DNA of 30,731 nucleotides from Paratractidigestivibacter sp963649365. Its GTDB lineage: Bacteria; Actinomycetota; Coriobacteriia; Coriobacteriales; Atopobiaceae. The stretch covers positions 1-30,731 of the forward strand of contig CAVJHQ010000017.1 in the NCBI GenBank assembly GCA_963649365.1. Reading direction: 5' to 3'. This document shows, piece after piece, positions 20,601 to 30,239 of the stretch (its first letter is position 1; every line of letters starts with the position of its first letter). Position numbers and translations under genes: made by a program. The notes under the pieces are model-generated. The model was not told the origin of the DNA and did not search any database. It saw nothing but the letters and a program-made list of their open reading frames with translations.

Positions 20601-22196
20601 ATGGCCGACAACGGCTCCCAGAGGACCTGGAACATCAAGCAGATCATCGACTGGACCTGCGGTTACCTCGAGCGCCACGGCGACGAGCACCCGCGCCTCT
20701 CGGCCGAGTGGCTGCTCTGCGACGTGATGGGCCTCTCGCGCGTCGAGCTCTACGTCAACTACGACAAGCCGCTCTCGGAAGACGAGCGCGCCCGCATGCG
20801 CGCGGCCGTCCAGCGCCGCGCCGCCGGCGAGCCGCTGCAGTACGTGACCGGCGAGACGGCCTTCCGCCACATCGTCCTGCGCTGCGAGAAGGGCGTGCTC
20901 ATCCCGCGCCCCGAGACCGAGCTGCTGGTGGACGCCGCGCTCGAGGGGGTCGACGCCGCCGTCGCCGCGGCGGGCGGGCTGCCGGCGCGCGTGCTTGAGG
21001 TGGGGTGCGGCACGGGCTGCGTCGCGCTTTCCGTGGCGGCGGAGCGCCCGGGCACCAAGGTCACGGCCACCGACCTCTCGCCCGTGGCGTGCGACCTGGC
21101 GCGCCGCAACCGCGACTCCCTCGGCCTTGCCGACGCGGTGGACGTCGTGGAGTGCGACCTCGCCTCCGGCGTCGCCCCCGAGCTCATGGGGACCTTCGCG
21201 GTCCTGGTGAGCAACCCGCCCTATATCCCGACGGCGGTCCTGGCCGAGGAGGTCCCCGCCGAGGTCAAGGACAACGAGCCGGAGCTCGCGCTCGACGGCG
21301 GCGCCGACGGGCTGGACGTGTACCGCCGCCTGCTCGGGCTCGCGCCGCGCGCGCTCTGCCCGGGAGGCATGCTCGCCTGCGAGCTCTACGAGGGGCACCT
21401 GGACGAGGCGGCCCGCCTGGCCCGGGCCCAGGGCGGCTGGGCGCGCGTCGAGGTGCGCGACGACCTTACCGGACGGCCGCGCATCCTCGTGGCGGTGCGC
21501 GAGGGGAGCCTGCCGGCGGAATCTCCCGTCGCCGCCGAGAAGATCGTGCGCGTCGACGTCGAAAACCCCGCCCCCGAGGCGGTCGCGCGCATAGCCGGCG
21601 TCCTGCGTGACGGCGGGGTGGTCGCGTTGCCGACCGACTCGGTCTACGGGCTCGCCTGCGCGGTCGCGCCCGAAAACCCCGCCCACCGGCGGATCTTCGA
21701 CATCAAGAAGCGCTCCCTCTCGCAGACCCTTCCCTGGTTCGTCTCGCGCGAGGGCGGCCTCGACCGCTGGGGCAGGGGCGTGCCCGAGTACGCCCGCAGG
21801 CTCGCCGGGCGCTACTGGCCGGGCGCCCTGACCCTCGTGGTTCGCGCCGCCGAGGACGTCGACCCCGAGTACCTGCAGGCCGCGAACCCCCTGCACCCGG
21901 AGGAGGGCGGCACGGTGGCCCTGCGCGCGCCCGGCTCCGAGCTCGTGGAGGCGCTTCTCGCCGAGCTGGGGTGCCCGCTTGCCCAGACGAGCGCGAATCT
22001 CCACGGCCGGCCGGCGGCGACCTCGGCGACGACGCTCGACCCGGCGATCGTCTCGGCGGCCGACCTGGTTGTCGACGGGGGAGAGGCTCCTCTTGCCGAG
22101 GCGTCCACCATCGTGGATTGCACGGGCTCCGTCCCCGTGGTCCTGCGGCCGGGCGCCGTCGACCCTGCGGAGCTCCTCGCCTACCTGCGCGGATAG
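20601..22196 (+). CDS. Fused PrmC release-factor methyltransferase and TsaC threonylcarbamoyl-AMP synthase
   Basis: 531 residues from the ATG at 20601, which follows GGGGAGAAG. The in-frame ATG at 20499 would add 34 low-quality residues. Residues about 1-305 are PrmC/HemK: a helical N-domain, the SAM motif VLEVGCGTG (about 131-139) and the catalytic NPPY (205-208), which methylates the GGQ glutamine of peptide release factors. Residues about 315-531 are a YrdC/TsaC (Sua5-like) domain with LPTDSVYGLA (about 343-352), KKRSLSQTLPWFV and SANLHGRPAATS, which makes threonylcarbamoyl-AMP for tRNA t6A. In many bacteria prmC and tsaC/ywlC are neighbours, so the fusion joins adjacent genes. A GGACGGC-ATG-GCCGTCC hairpin lies between the winged-helix gene and this start. 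Confidence 0.94.
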   Translation: MADNGSQRTWNIKQIIDWTCGYLERHGDEHPRLSAEWLLCDVMGLSRVELYVNYDKPLSEDERARMRAAVQRRAAGEPLQYVTGETAFRHIVLRCEKGVLIPRPETELLVDAALEGVDAAVAAAGGLPARVLEVGCGTGCVALSVAAERPGTKVTATDLSPVACDLARRNRDSLGLADAVDVVECDLASGVAPELMGTFAVLVSNPPYIPTAVLAEEVPAEVKDNEPELALDGGADGLDVYRRLLGLAPRALCPGGMLACELYEGHLDEAARLARAQGGWARVEVRDDLTGRPRILVAVREGSLPAESPVAAEKIVRVDVENPAPEAVARIAGVLRDGGVVALPTDSVYGLACAVAPENPAHRRIFDIKKRSLSQTLPWFVSREGGLDRWGRGVPEYARRLAGRYWPGALTLVVRAAEDVDPEYLQAANPLHPEEGGTVALRAPGSELVEALLAELGCPLAQTSANLHGRPAATSATTLDPAIVSAADLVVDGGEAPLAEASTIVDCTGSVPVVLRPGAVDPAELLAYLRG

Positions 22197-22340
22197 CGCG
22201 CGGCCGCCGCGCCACGGTCGCCGGGCCGGCGCGTTTCCATCCTATGGCGCGCGTTACCCGCGTGTGACCCGCGCCTGCCCGTCCGACGCCCGCGTGCTAA
22301 CCTCTACACTATCTGACCTGCGAACCGGAAAGGAACGTAC

Positions 22341-22802
22341 ATGCGCATTGCCGTCGCCTGCGACCACGGCGGGTTCGTCCAGAAGGACGCCGTCGTCGAG
22401 CACCTCCGCTCTCTCGGCCACGAGGTCTTCGACCTCGGCACCAACTCCGAGGAGTCCGTCGACTACCCCGACTTCGCCGACCGCGCGGCGCGCATGGTCT
22501 CCCGCGGCGAGGCCGACCGCGCCGTCCTTCTCTGCGGCACCGGCATCGGCATCTCGATGACGGCCGACAAGGTCCCCGGCGTCCGCGCCACCCCGGTACA
22601 GACGGTCAAGTTCGCCGAGCTCGCGCGTCAGCACAACAACGCCAACGTCATCGGCCTCTCGGGCCGCTTCGTGAGCCTCGAGGACAACCTCAGGCTCGTG
22701 GACACGTTCCTTACCACCGAGTTCGAGGGCGGCCGCCACGCCACGCGCGTCGAGAAGATCATGCGCGAGGACGACCCCGCCTTCCAGGGCGTGGACGCAT
22801 AG
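22341..22802 (+). CDS. rpiB: Ribose-5-phosphate isomerase B (RpiB/LacB family)
   Basis: 153 residues, the usual length. Signatures are ACDHGGF (7-12), the active-site CGTGIGIS (Cys65 to Ser72) and the HNNANVIGLSGRFV loop. It interconverts ribose-5-phosphate and ribulose-5-phosphate in the cytoplasm. LacAB galactose-6-phosphate isomerase subunits are relatives, but the position between tsaC and glyA is the conserved rpiB site. AAAGGAA precedes the ATG. A TACACT about 30 bases upstream (22305-22310) may be a -10 box, without a good -35. Confidence 0.93.
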   Translation: MRIAVACDHGGFVQKDAVVEHLRSLGHEVFDLGTNSEESVDYPDFADRAARMVSRGEADRAVLLCGTGIGISMTADKVPGVRATPVQTVKFAELARQHNNANVIGLSGRFVSLEDNLRLVDTFLTTEFEGGRHATRVEKIMREDDPAFQGVDA

Positions 22803-22862
22803 CGCTTATTGCCGATATCGGGCGGCCCCTCGGCCGCCCGAGCTACATTGAGGAGGACGACC

Positions 22863-24119
22863 GTGGACTTCAGCAATCTCTCCGCCCAGGACCCCGAGAT
22901 CTATTCCGCCATCGAGGCCGAGCTGCGCCGCCAGCGCGACTCGATCGAGCTCATCGCCTCCGAGAACTTCACCAGCCTCGCCGTCATGGAGGCCATGGGG
23001 TCGTTCCTCACCAACAAGTACGCCGAGGGCCTTCCCGGCAAGCGCTACTACGGCGGCTGCTGGGCCGTCGACAAGGTCGAGAACATCGCCCGTGACCGCG
23101 TGTGCCAGCTCTTTGACGCCAAGTTTGCCAACGTCCAGCCCCACTCCGGCGCGCAGGCCAACTACGCTGCCCTTGCCGCCATGGTCAAGCCCGGCGACAC
23201 CGTCATGGGCATGAGCCTGGACAACGGCGGCCACCTCACCCACGGCTCGCCCGCGAACTTCTCCGGCAAGCTGTACAACATCGTCTCCTACGGCCTCAAC
23301 CCCGAGACCGAGCGCATCGACTTCGACGACGTCGAGGCCAAGGTCAAGGAGTTCCAGCCCAAGGTGATCATCGCCGGCGCGTCGGCCTACCCGCGCGTCA
23401 TCGACTTCGAGCGCTTCGCCAAGATCGCCCACGACAACGGGGCCAAGCTCATGGTCGACATGGCCCACATCGCCGGCCTCGTGGCCACCGGCCGCCACCC
23501 GAGCCCCGTGCCCGTGGCCGACGTGACCACCACGACCACGCACAAGACCCTGCGCGGCCCTCGCGGCGGCCTCATCCTCACCAACGACGCCGACCTTTCC
23601 AAGAAGCTCAACTCCGCGGTCTTCCCCGGCACCCAGGGCGGCCCGCTCGAGCACGTCATCGCCGCCAAGGCCGTCGCGTTCGGCGAGGCCCTGCGGCCCG
23701 AGTTCGCCGACTACACCGACGCCATCCTCGTCAACGCGAAGGCCCTCGGCCGCGGCATGGAGTCGCGCGGCCTTCGCCTCGTCACCGGCGGCACCGACAA
23801 CCACCTGCTGCTCGTTGACCTCACGCCCGCCGGCGACGTCACCGGCAAGGACGCCGAGCGCGCCCTCGAGGAGGTCGGCATCACGGTGAACAAGAACACC
23901 ATCCCCGGCGAGACCCGCTCCCCGTTCGTCACCTCCGGCATCCGCGTCGGCTCCGCCGCGGTGACCACGCGCGGCTTCTCCGAGCGCGACTGCGAGCGCA
24001 TCGGCGAGCTCATCGGCGAGGTCGTCAACAACATCGGCAACGACTCCCTTCTCGACCGCACGCACGCCGAGGTCCACGAGATGCTCCAGGCGCACCCGCT
24101 CTACCCGGGCGAGATGTAG
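22863..24119 (+). CDS. glyA: Serine hydroxymethyltransferase
   Basis: 418 residues from a GTG at 22863, chosen because GAGGAGG lies just before it and the protein then begins at the normal SHMT N-terminus. An in-frame ATG at 22809 would add 18 unrelated residues. Motifs are IASENFTS, NKYAEGLPGKRYYGG, QPHSGAQAN, VDMAHIAGLVA and the PLP-binding VTTTTTHKTLRGPRGG (Lys228). The enzyme converts serine and tetrahydrofolate to glycine and methylene-tetrahydrofolate. It lies 60 bases after rpiB and is probably co-transcribed. Confidence 0.98.
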   Translation: MDFSNLSAQDPEIYSAIEAELRRQRDSIELIASENFTSLAVMEAMGSFLTNKYAEGLPGKRYYGGCWAVDKVENIARDRVCQLFDAKFANVQPHSGAQANYAALAAMVKPGDTVMGMSLDNGGHLTHGSPANFSGKLYNIVSYGLNPETERIDFDDVEAKVKEFQPKVIIAGASAYPRVIDFERFAKIAHDNGAKLMVDMAHIAGLVATGRHPSPVPVADVTTTTTHKTLRGPRGGLILTNDADLSKKLNSAVFPGTQGGPLEHVIAAKAVAFGEALRPEFADYTDAILVNAKALGRGMESRGLRLVTGGTDNHLLLVDLTPAGDVTGKDAERALEEVGITVNKNTIPGETRSPFVTSGIRVGSAAVTTRGFSERDCERIGELIGEVVNNIGNDSLLDRTHAEVHEMLQAHPLYPGEM

Positions 24120-24163
24120 GCGCCGAGCGCGTCTCGCCCCGGCGCCGGCCGCGCCCCACATGA

Positions 24164-24192
24164 TGGAAAAGCGACGCCTGTGGGGCTAGTAT
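24164..24192 (+). promoter_or_regulatory. Possible promoter of upp
   Basis: TGGAAA (24164-24169), a 17-base spacer, then TAGTAT (24187-24192); each box matches consensus at four of six positions. The same stretch carries a perfect inverted repeat, GCCCCACA (24153-24160) with TGTGGGGC (24179-24186), that could be an operator or the end hairpin of glyA. Confidence 0.4.
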
Positions 24193-24239
24193 TGGCAAGA
24201 AACGACGGGGGTCGCATGGGCGCGGCCCCCGTTTGCCAA
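24192..24239 (+). promoter_or_regulatory. Structured upp leader hairpin
   Basis: TTGGCA (24192-24197) pairs with TGCCAA (24234-24239), and further in CGGGGG pairs with CCCCCG. An unpaired bulge lies on the left side and a short GC stem inside. It ends about 20 bases before the AAGGAGG of upp. No T-run follows, so a terminator is unlikely; an mRNA-stability or translation-control element is possible. Confidence 0.45.
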
Positions 24240-24267
24240 AGCTACGGCGCCCACCAAGGAGGCAGCA

Positions 24268-24915
24268 ATGTCCGCATGTATCGATTCCGAGCGCTTCGTG
24301 GTCGTCGACCACCCGCTCGTCCAGCACAAGCTCCACATCCTGCGCGACGAGAACACCGGCACCAACCAGTTCCGCCAGCTCGTCCGCGAGCTCGCCATCT
24401 TCGAGGGCTACGAGGCCATGCGCGACCTGCCGCTCGAGGACGTCGAGGTCACGACCCCGCTCGAGACCGCGACCTGCAGGCGCATCGCCGGCAAGAAGCT
24501 CGCCGTCGTGCCCATCCTGCGCGCCGGCCTCGGCATGGTGGACGGCATCCTCGACCTCGTGCCCTCCGCGCGCGTGGGCCACATCGGCATGTTCCGCGAC
24601 CCCCAGACCCACGAGCCGCGCCCGTACTATTGCAAGCTGCCCTCCGACATCGAGAACCGCATCGTCCTTCTCGTCGACCCCATGCTCGCCACCGGCGGCT
24701 CGCTCATCGCCGCCGTCGACCACCTGCGCGAGTCGGGCGTCAAGGATATCCGCGCGCTGACCATCGTCTCGGCCCCCGAGGGCGTCGAGAAGGTCCTGGC
24801 CGCCGACCCCGATCTTCGACTCTATACCTGCTCGCTCGACCGCTGCCTCAACGAGAACGCCTACATCCTCCCGGGCCTCGGCGACGCCGGCGACCGCATC
24901 TTCGGCACCCTATAA
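24268..24915 (+). CDS. upp: Uracil phosphoribosyltransferase
   Basis: 215 residues, close to the usual 208-211. The PRPP-binding loop is VDPMLATGGSL (136-146). Other family stretches are HPLVQHKLHILRDENTGTNQFR, PILRAGLGMVDG and the C-terminal uracil-binding LPGLGDAGDRIFGT. It salvages uracil to UMP in the cytoplasm. AAGGAGGC precedes the ATG. It stands between glyA and the atp operon, as in Bacillus. Confidence 0.98.
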   Translation: MSACIDSERFVVVDHPLVQHKLHILRDENTGTNQFRQLVRELAIFEGYEAMRDLPLEDVEVTTPLETATCRRIAGKKLAVVPILRAGLGMVDGILDLVPSARVGHIGMFRDPQTHEPRPYYCKLPSDIENRIVLLVDPMLATGGSLIAAVDHLRESGVKDIRALTIVSAPEGVEKVLAADPDLRLYTCSLDRCLNENAYILPGLGDAGDRIFGTL

Positions 24916-24982
24916 CGTGTTCTACCTGCGTAGGGTTTGTTTCCGGGCAGCCTAAATGTGTCGAAACGGAGTCGCTCGGAAA

Positions 24983-25046
24983 GTTCTCGTTGATTTTTGA
25001 ACCGGGTTTAATTAATGTACCCAAACAGCTTTCGAGAACCCTTTTT
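24983..25046 (+). promoter_or_regulatory. AT-rich leader of the atp operon with inverted repeat
   Basis: The 157-base gap before atpI is the most AT-rich stretch nearby. It contains TTGATT and TTTAATTAAT elements usable as promoter boxes (no single clean pair). GTTCTCG (24983-24989) is inverted as CGAGAAC (25033-25039) and followed by CCTTTTTG, like a long-loop terminator or attenuator. An inner GGGT/ACCC pair lies between. Confidence 0.35.
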
Positions 25047-25072
25047 GAGGGGCTTGGGAACAGGAGCGGGGA

Positions 25073-25378
25073 GTGATTGAGTTAACGTTTATCCTCGCCG
25101 GGCTCGCCTGCGGTATCATTGGCAGCGCCTTCCCCGGATTCCTGTTTGAAAAAGCTCTCAAAGGGGGTACAACGGCTAAGGTGGACCTGAGCCTCGGGAT
25201 GGTGAGCATCTTCTCGTCGTTCGTTCTCCTGAGCCTGGCTCAACTGGTGGTTTACCGCCTCGCGAGCGAGAAGGCCCTGACGTTCGGATGTGCCATGGTA
25301 GCCTCGTTCCTGCTCTTCTGGGCGGTCGAGGCAGCAAGGGCCTGGAAGGCCGCCAACTCGGGCGGCGGACAGGCCTGA
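25073..25378 (+). CDS. atpI: ATP synthase protein I-like membrane protein
   Basis: 101 residues from a GTG at 25073 preceded by AGGAG. Four hydrophobic segments are visible (ILAGLACGIIGSAFPGFLF, VSIFSSFVLLSLAQLVVY, and two closely spaced near the C-terminus). Sequence similarity within AtpI is low, so the call rests on small size, membrane character and position immediately before atpB. AtpI proteins aid c-ring assembly or Mg2+ entry. It is 19 bases from atpB and co-transcribed. Confidence 0.72.
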   Translation: MIELTFILAGLACGIIGSAFPGFLFEKALKGGTTAKVDLSLGMVSIFSSFVLLSLAQLVVYRLASEKALTFGCAMVASFLLFWAVEAARAWKAANSGGGQA

Positions 25379-25397
25379 TTGAAAGGAAGGGACGTAA

Positions 25398-26204
25398 GTG
25401 AATCCTCTCGACAGTCTCAGTGGTGAGGTGAACGAGCTCGTCTCGAGCTTCACGTCGACCCCCATCGCCGGCGACCTCGACACCGTCGGCTTTACCCAGT
25501 ACTCGTTCTGGTTCGCCGTCGCCGTGGTGATCATGCTCGTGCTGCTCTTCACCTTCAAGGCCAAGCAGTCCAAGGGCCTCGTGCCCGAGGGACGCTTCGT
25601 CAACGCGATGGAGTACCTCGTCGAGTTCGTGCGCGACGACATGTGCAAGGGCCTGCTGGGCGACACCTGGCGCAAGCACTTCCCGTTCATCGCCTCGCTC
25701 TTCCTGGTGATCCTGGCCAACAACATCGTCGGCATCATCCCGGGCTGCAAGCCGGGCACGGGCACCATCTCCACGACGGCCGCCCTCGCCATCGTCTCGT
25801 TCGTCTACTTCATCGTCTGCGGCGTCAAGAAGCACGGCGCCCTGGGCTACGCGAAGTCGCTCGCCCCGGCCGGCGTCGCCTTCCCGCTGAACGCCCTCGT
25901 GTGGCTCATCGAGGTCCTCTCGACCATCCTGCGCCTCATCACCCTGGCCGTCCGACTCTTCTGCAACCTGTTCGCAGGCCACGTGGTCATGGGCACCTTC
26001 GCCATCCTCGCGTCGCTCTTCTTCGAGCCGCTGATCACCTCGTTCTCGGCCATCGCGGTCGCCCAGGCCGGAGCCTCGGTCCTGTGGGTCGGCATCCTTC
26101 TCGTCATCTACGTCGTCGAGATCATGGTCGCCGCCATCCAGGCCTACGTCTTCGCGCTTCTCTCCGCGGTCTATATCCAGATCGCCGAGTCCGACGAGGA
26201 GTAG
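25398..26204 (+). CDS. atpB: ATP synthase F0 subunit a
   Basis: 268 residues from a GTG at 25398 preceded by GGAAGGGA. Multi-pass membrane protein. The essential proton-channel arginine is Arg186 in ITLAVRLFCNLFAGH, and the conserved LANNIVGIIPG segment is present. It forms the half-channels next to the c-ring. Second gene of the atp operon. Confidence 0.97.
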   Translation: MNPLDSLSGEVNELVSSFTSTPIAGDLDTVGFTQYSFWFAVAVVIMLVLLFTFKAKQSKGLVPEGRFVNAMEYLVEFVRDDMCKGLLGDTWRKHFPFIASLFLVILANNIVGIIPGCKPGTGTISTTAALAIVSFVYFIVCGVKKHGALGYAKSLAPAGVAFPLNALVWLIEVLSTILRLITLAVRLFCNLFAGHVVMGTFAILASLFFEPLITSFSAIAVAQAGASVLWVGILLVIYVVEIMVAAIQAYVFALLSAVYIQIAESDEE

Positions 26205-26301
26205 GGCGTCGGTTTCGCGCCCGGCTCGCCGGTGCGCGCAGCAAGGCAACTCGCGGGCGCCCGCCCGCAGTTCATAGCACGTCGTTAGTTTGTTTTGGAA
26301 C

Positions 26302-26334
26302 TCGCCCCATCAACCTAAGGAAATCCAGGGGCGA
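26302..26334 (+). promoter_or_regulatory. Stem-loop in the atpB-atpE intergenic region
   Basis: TCGCCCC (26302-26308) and GGGGCGA (26328-26334) form a 7-base stem seven bases before the AAGGAGGAATT of atpE. The 147-base gap here is by far the longest inside the operon, and AT-rich DNA (TTAGTTTGTTTTGG) precedes it, so it may host an internal promoter, an RNA-processing site or an atpE translation enhancer. Confidence 0.45.
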
Positions 26335-26351
26335 ATGACAAAGGAGGAATT

Positions 26352-26555
26352 GTGGGAGCTCTCGGTGTCGTTGGTTATGGTCTTGGCGTTATCGGCGCTG
26401 GCATCGGTATCGGTCTTGCTGCGAGCGGCGTCGCTCAGGGCATGGCGCGCCAGCCTGAGGTCCAGGGCCGTCTGTTCACGGTCTTCATTCTCGGCTCCGC
26501 TTTCGTCGAGGCCCTCGCCCTCATCGGCTTCGTCGTGTCTCTTATCGTCAAGTAG
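26352..26555 (+). CDS. atpE: ATP synthase F0 subunit c
   Basis: 67 residues from a GTG at 26352 with a strong AAGGAGGAATT before it. It is a two-helix hairpin: a glycine-rich first helix (GYGLGVIGAGIGIGLAASG), the polar loop MARQPE and a second helix with the ion-carrying Glu53 (FVEALALIGF). The residues after Glu53 are Ala-Leu instead of the Ser-Thr of Na+-type rings, and no Gln stands in the first-helix sodium position, so a proton-driven ring is likely. Confidence 0.97.
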   Translation: MGALGVVGYGLGVIGAGIGIGLAASGVAQGMARQPEVQGRLFTVFILGSAFVEALALIGFVVSLIVK

Positions 26556-26598
26556 TTTCGATAAGCGAGAAACGAACGAACCCGTTATGGAGGCAAGT

Positions 26599-27201
26599 AT
26601 GAAGAGCACTACCAGAGGTCAGCTCGCACGCCTGGGCGCGGTCTCCGCCGCCGTCCTGGCGGCCGTGCCGGCCCCCGCGCTGGCAGAAGAGGGAGTGGGT
26701 GCGGACATCCTCATCCCGAAGCCGGCCGAGTTCATCCCGGCGCTCATCGCCTTCCTCATCATCTGGATCGTCCTGGCCAAGCTCGTTTGGCCGCAGGTCC
26801 TCTCGATGATGGACAAGCGCCAGGAGAAGATCAAGGAGGACCTGGACGCCGCCGAGAAGTCCCGTCTCGACGCCGCCGAGTCCGCCAAGGCCTACGAGCA
26901 GAAGATCGTCGAGGCCCACAAGCAGGCCGACGAGATCATCTCCAAGGCAAAGAAGGAGGCCGAGGAGGAGCGCACCGCGATTCTCGCCAAGGCCCAGAAG
27001 GAGGCGGCCGACGTCATCGCCAAGGCTCACGGCGCCGTCGACTCCGAGCGCCACAAGGCCATGATCGAGCTGTCCGGCTCCGTCGTCGACCTCTCCGTCG
27101 AGATCGCGACGAAGATCATCGGCAACGACCTCTCCGCCGAGCAGCAGCGCAAGCTCGCCGAGAAGTACCTCGCGGAGGTGGGCGAGCCCGATGGCGAGTA
27201 A
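26599..27201 (+). CDS. atpF: ATP synthase F0 subunit b
   Basis: 200 residues from the ATG at 26599, which follows GGAGGCAAGT; the frame is open upstream through atpE, but that is a shadow. A signal-peptide-like leader (KSTTRGQLARLGAVSAA..., ending PALA before Glu30) comes before the usual membrane helix (about 46-66). A long charged coiled coil follows (KRQEKIKEDLDAAEKSRLDAAE...), the peripheral stalk that holds subunit delta. The extra N-terminal hydrophobic segment with an AxA site is not in the E. coli protein. Confidence 0.94.
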   Translation: MKSTTRGQLARLGAVSAAVLAAVPAPALAEEGVGADILIPKPAEFIPALIAFLIIWIVLAKLVWPQVLSMMDKRQEKIKEDLDAAEKSRLDAAESAKAYEQKIVEAHKQADEIISKAKKEAEEERTAILAKAQKEAADVIAKAHGAVDSERHKAMIELSGSVVDLSVEIATKIIGNDLSAEQQRKLAEKYLAEVGEPDGE

Positions 27202-27661
27202 CCGCAGCGAGGCCGAGAAGGTCGAGGCATACACCAGGGCGCTTCTCGAGGCGGCCCGTGGCGAGGGCCGCGCCAACGCGGACCTCGTGCAGTGGCAGCA
27301 CGCGCGGAAGTTCTCGCCCGAGGTCCTCGAGACCCTGGCAGCCATGCAGAAGGAGGACGACCTCCACCTCATCGAGGAGGTCTCCAAGCAGTACAAGGAG
27401 CTTCTCGATAACGAGGACAAGACCGTCAGCGTGACCGTGACCACCGCGGTCCCCATGGACGACGACCTGCGCGCCAAGGTCAAGGCTAAGGCCGAGAACG
27501 ACCTTAACGCACCGGTTTACCTGGTCGAGCGCGTCGACCCGTCCATCATCGGCGGCATCATGCTCGAGCAGCGCGGCAAGCGTTACGACGCCTCTGTGCG
27601 CGCCCAGCTCTCGAACATCAGGAAGAAGCTCTCCTCTTCGTTCAACGGAGGTGAGGAATAA
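27191..27661 (+). CDS. atpH: ATP synthase F1 subunit delta
   Basis: 156 residues, about 20 shorter than the common 175-180. It starts at an ATG 11 bases inside the end of atpF. The N-terminal helices (AEKVEAYTRALLEAARGEG) and the C-terminal signature VDPSIIGGIMLEQRGKRYDASVRAQL are clear. It joins the F1 head to subunit b. Its stop codon directly abuts the atpA start. Confidence 0.93.
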   Translation: MASNRSEAEKVEAYTRALLEAARGEGRANADLVQWQHARKFSPEVLETLAAMQKEDDLHLIEEVSKQYKELLDNEDKTVSVTVTTAVPMDDDLRAKVKAKAENDLNAPVYLVERVDPSIIGGIMLEQRGKRYDASVRAQLSNIRKKLSSSFNGGEE

Positions 27662-29317
<1,656 letters not shown>

Positions 29318-29324
29318 GCACACA

Positions 29325-30239
29325 ATGGCAAACCTTCGCGAACTATCGAGGCGCATGAGCTCCATCAAGAGCACCATGCAGATCACTCGCACGATGGAGA
29401 TGATCTCCACGGCGAAGATCCGCAAGGCGCTCGATCGGGCCGAGCAGGCTGAGCCCTACAAGGACGCAGTCACGCGCATGCTTGCCAACGTGGCCAGCGC
29501 CGGGTTCGACGCCTCCCAGCCCCTTCTTGCCAAGCACGCGGAAGAGAAGCACGTCCTGTTCATCCTCGTTGCTTCCGACCGCGGCCTGGCCGGCGCTTTT
29601 AACGTTGGCCCGCAGCGCGAGGTCGAGCACGAGATGGACCTTCTTGCCAAGAAGGGCGTCAAGTCGAGCGTCATCACGTGCGGCCGCAAGCCCACCGAGT
29701 ACTTCTCTCACCGCAAGACGAAGCCCGTCATGTCCTTTGTCGGCATTTCGTCTGACCCCAACATGGACGAGGCGGACCGAATCGCCTCGTACGTGATGGA
29801 GGGCTATTCCCGCGGCGACATCGACCGTGTCGTGCTGGTCTATTGGCACGCAAAGAACCGCGTCGAGCAGACCCAGGTCACCGAGCAGCTGCTTCCCATC
29901 AGCAAAGAGCAGCTCACGATGCCCAACAAGCCCCGTACCCCCGAGGCGCTCTCTACCATCGAGGGCCACGAGTACACGGACTTCGCCTTCGACCCGTCGC
30001 CGGAGGAGGTCCTGGGGCAGCTGCTCCCGGCCTACTTCCGCACGGTCATCTTCCACGCGCTTCTTGACTCGGCGGCTGCGGAGCACGGCGCCCGCCGCCG
30101 CGCCATGCAGTCGGCGACCGACAACGCCAACGAGGTTCTCGGCAACCTGAGCCGTACGTACAACCGCACGCGCCAGGGCGCCATCACCACCGAGCTCACC
30201 GAGATCATCGGCGGCGCATCCGCATTGGAGAACAACTAA
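29325..30239 (+). CDS. atpG: ATP synthase F1 subunit gamma
   Basis: 304 residues from the ATG at 29325. The frame is open further upstream inside atpA, but AGGAG at the atpA stop and the family-typical start MANLRELSRRMSSIKSTMQIT fix the start. The N- and C-terminal helices form the rotor coiled coil (TMEMISTAKIRKA near the start; MQSATDNANEVLGNLSRTYNR and AITTELTEIIGGASAL at the end). The middle Rossmann-like domain has LVASDRGLAGAFN. It overlaps atpD by one base. Confidence 0.97.
   Translation: MANLRELSRRMSSIKSTMQITRTMEMISTAKIRKALDRAEQAEPYKDAVTRMLANVASAGFDASQPLLAKHAEEKHVLFILVASDRGLAGAFNVGPQREVEHEMDLLAKKGVKSSVITCGRKPTEYFSHRKTKPVMSFVGISSDPNMDEADRIASYVMEGYSRGDIDRVVLVYWHAKNRVEQTQVTEQLLPISKEQLTMPNKPRTPEALSTIEGHEYTDFAFDPSPEEVLGQLLPAYFRTVIFHALLDSAAAEHGARRRAMQSATDNANEVLGNLSRTYNRTRQGAITTELTEIIGGASALENN

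Noticed and set aside
22809..22862. ATG start of glyA 18 codons upstream
   Set aside because: GAGGAGG sits at the GTG at 22863, and the extra residues match no SHMT N-terminus.
26290..26598. Upstream extension of atpF through the atpE region
   Set aside because: The extension is an out-of-frame shadow of atpE; a good ribosome-binding site precedes the ATG at 26599.
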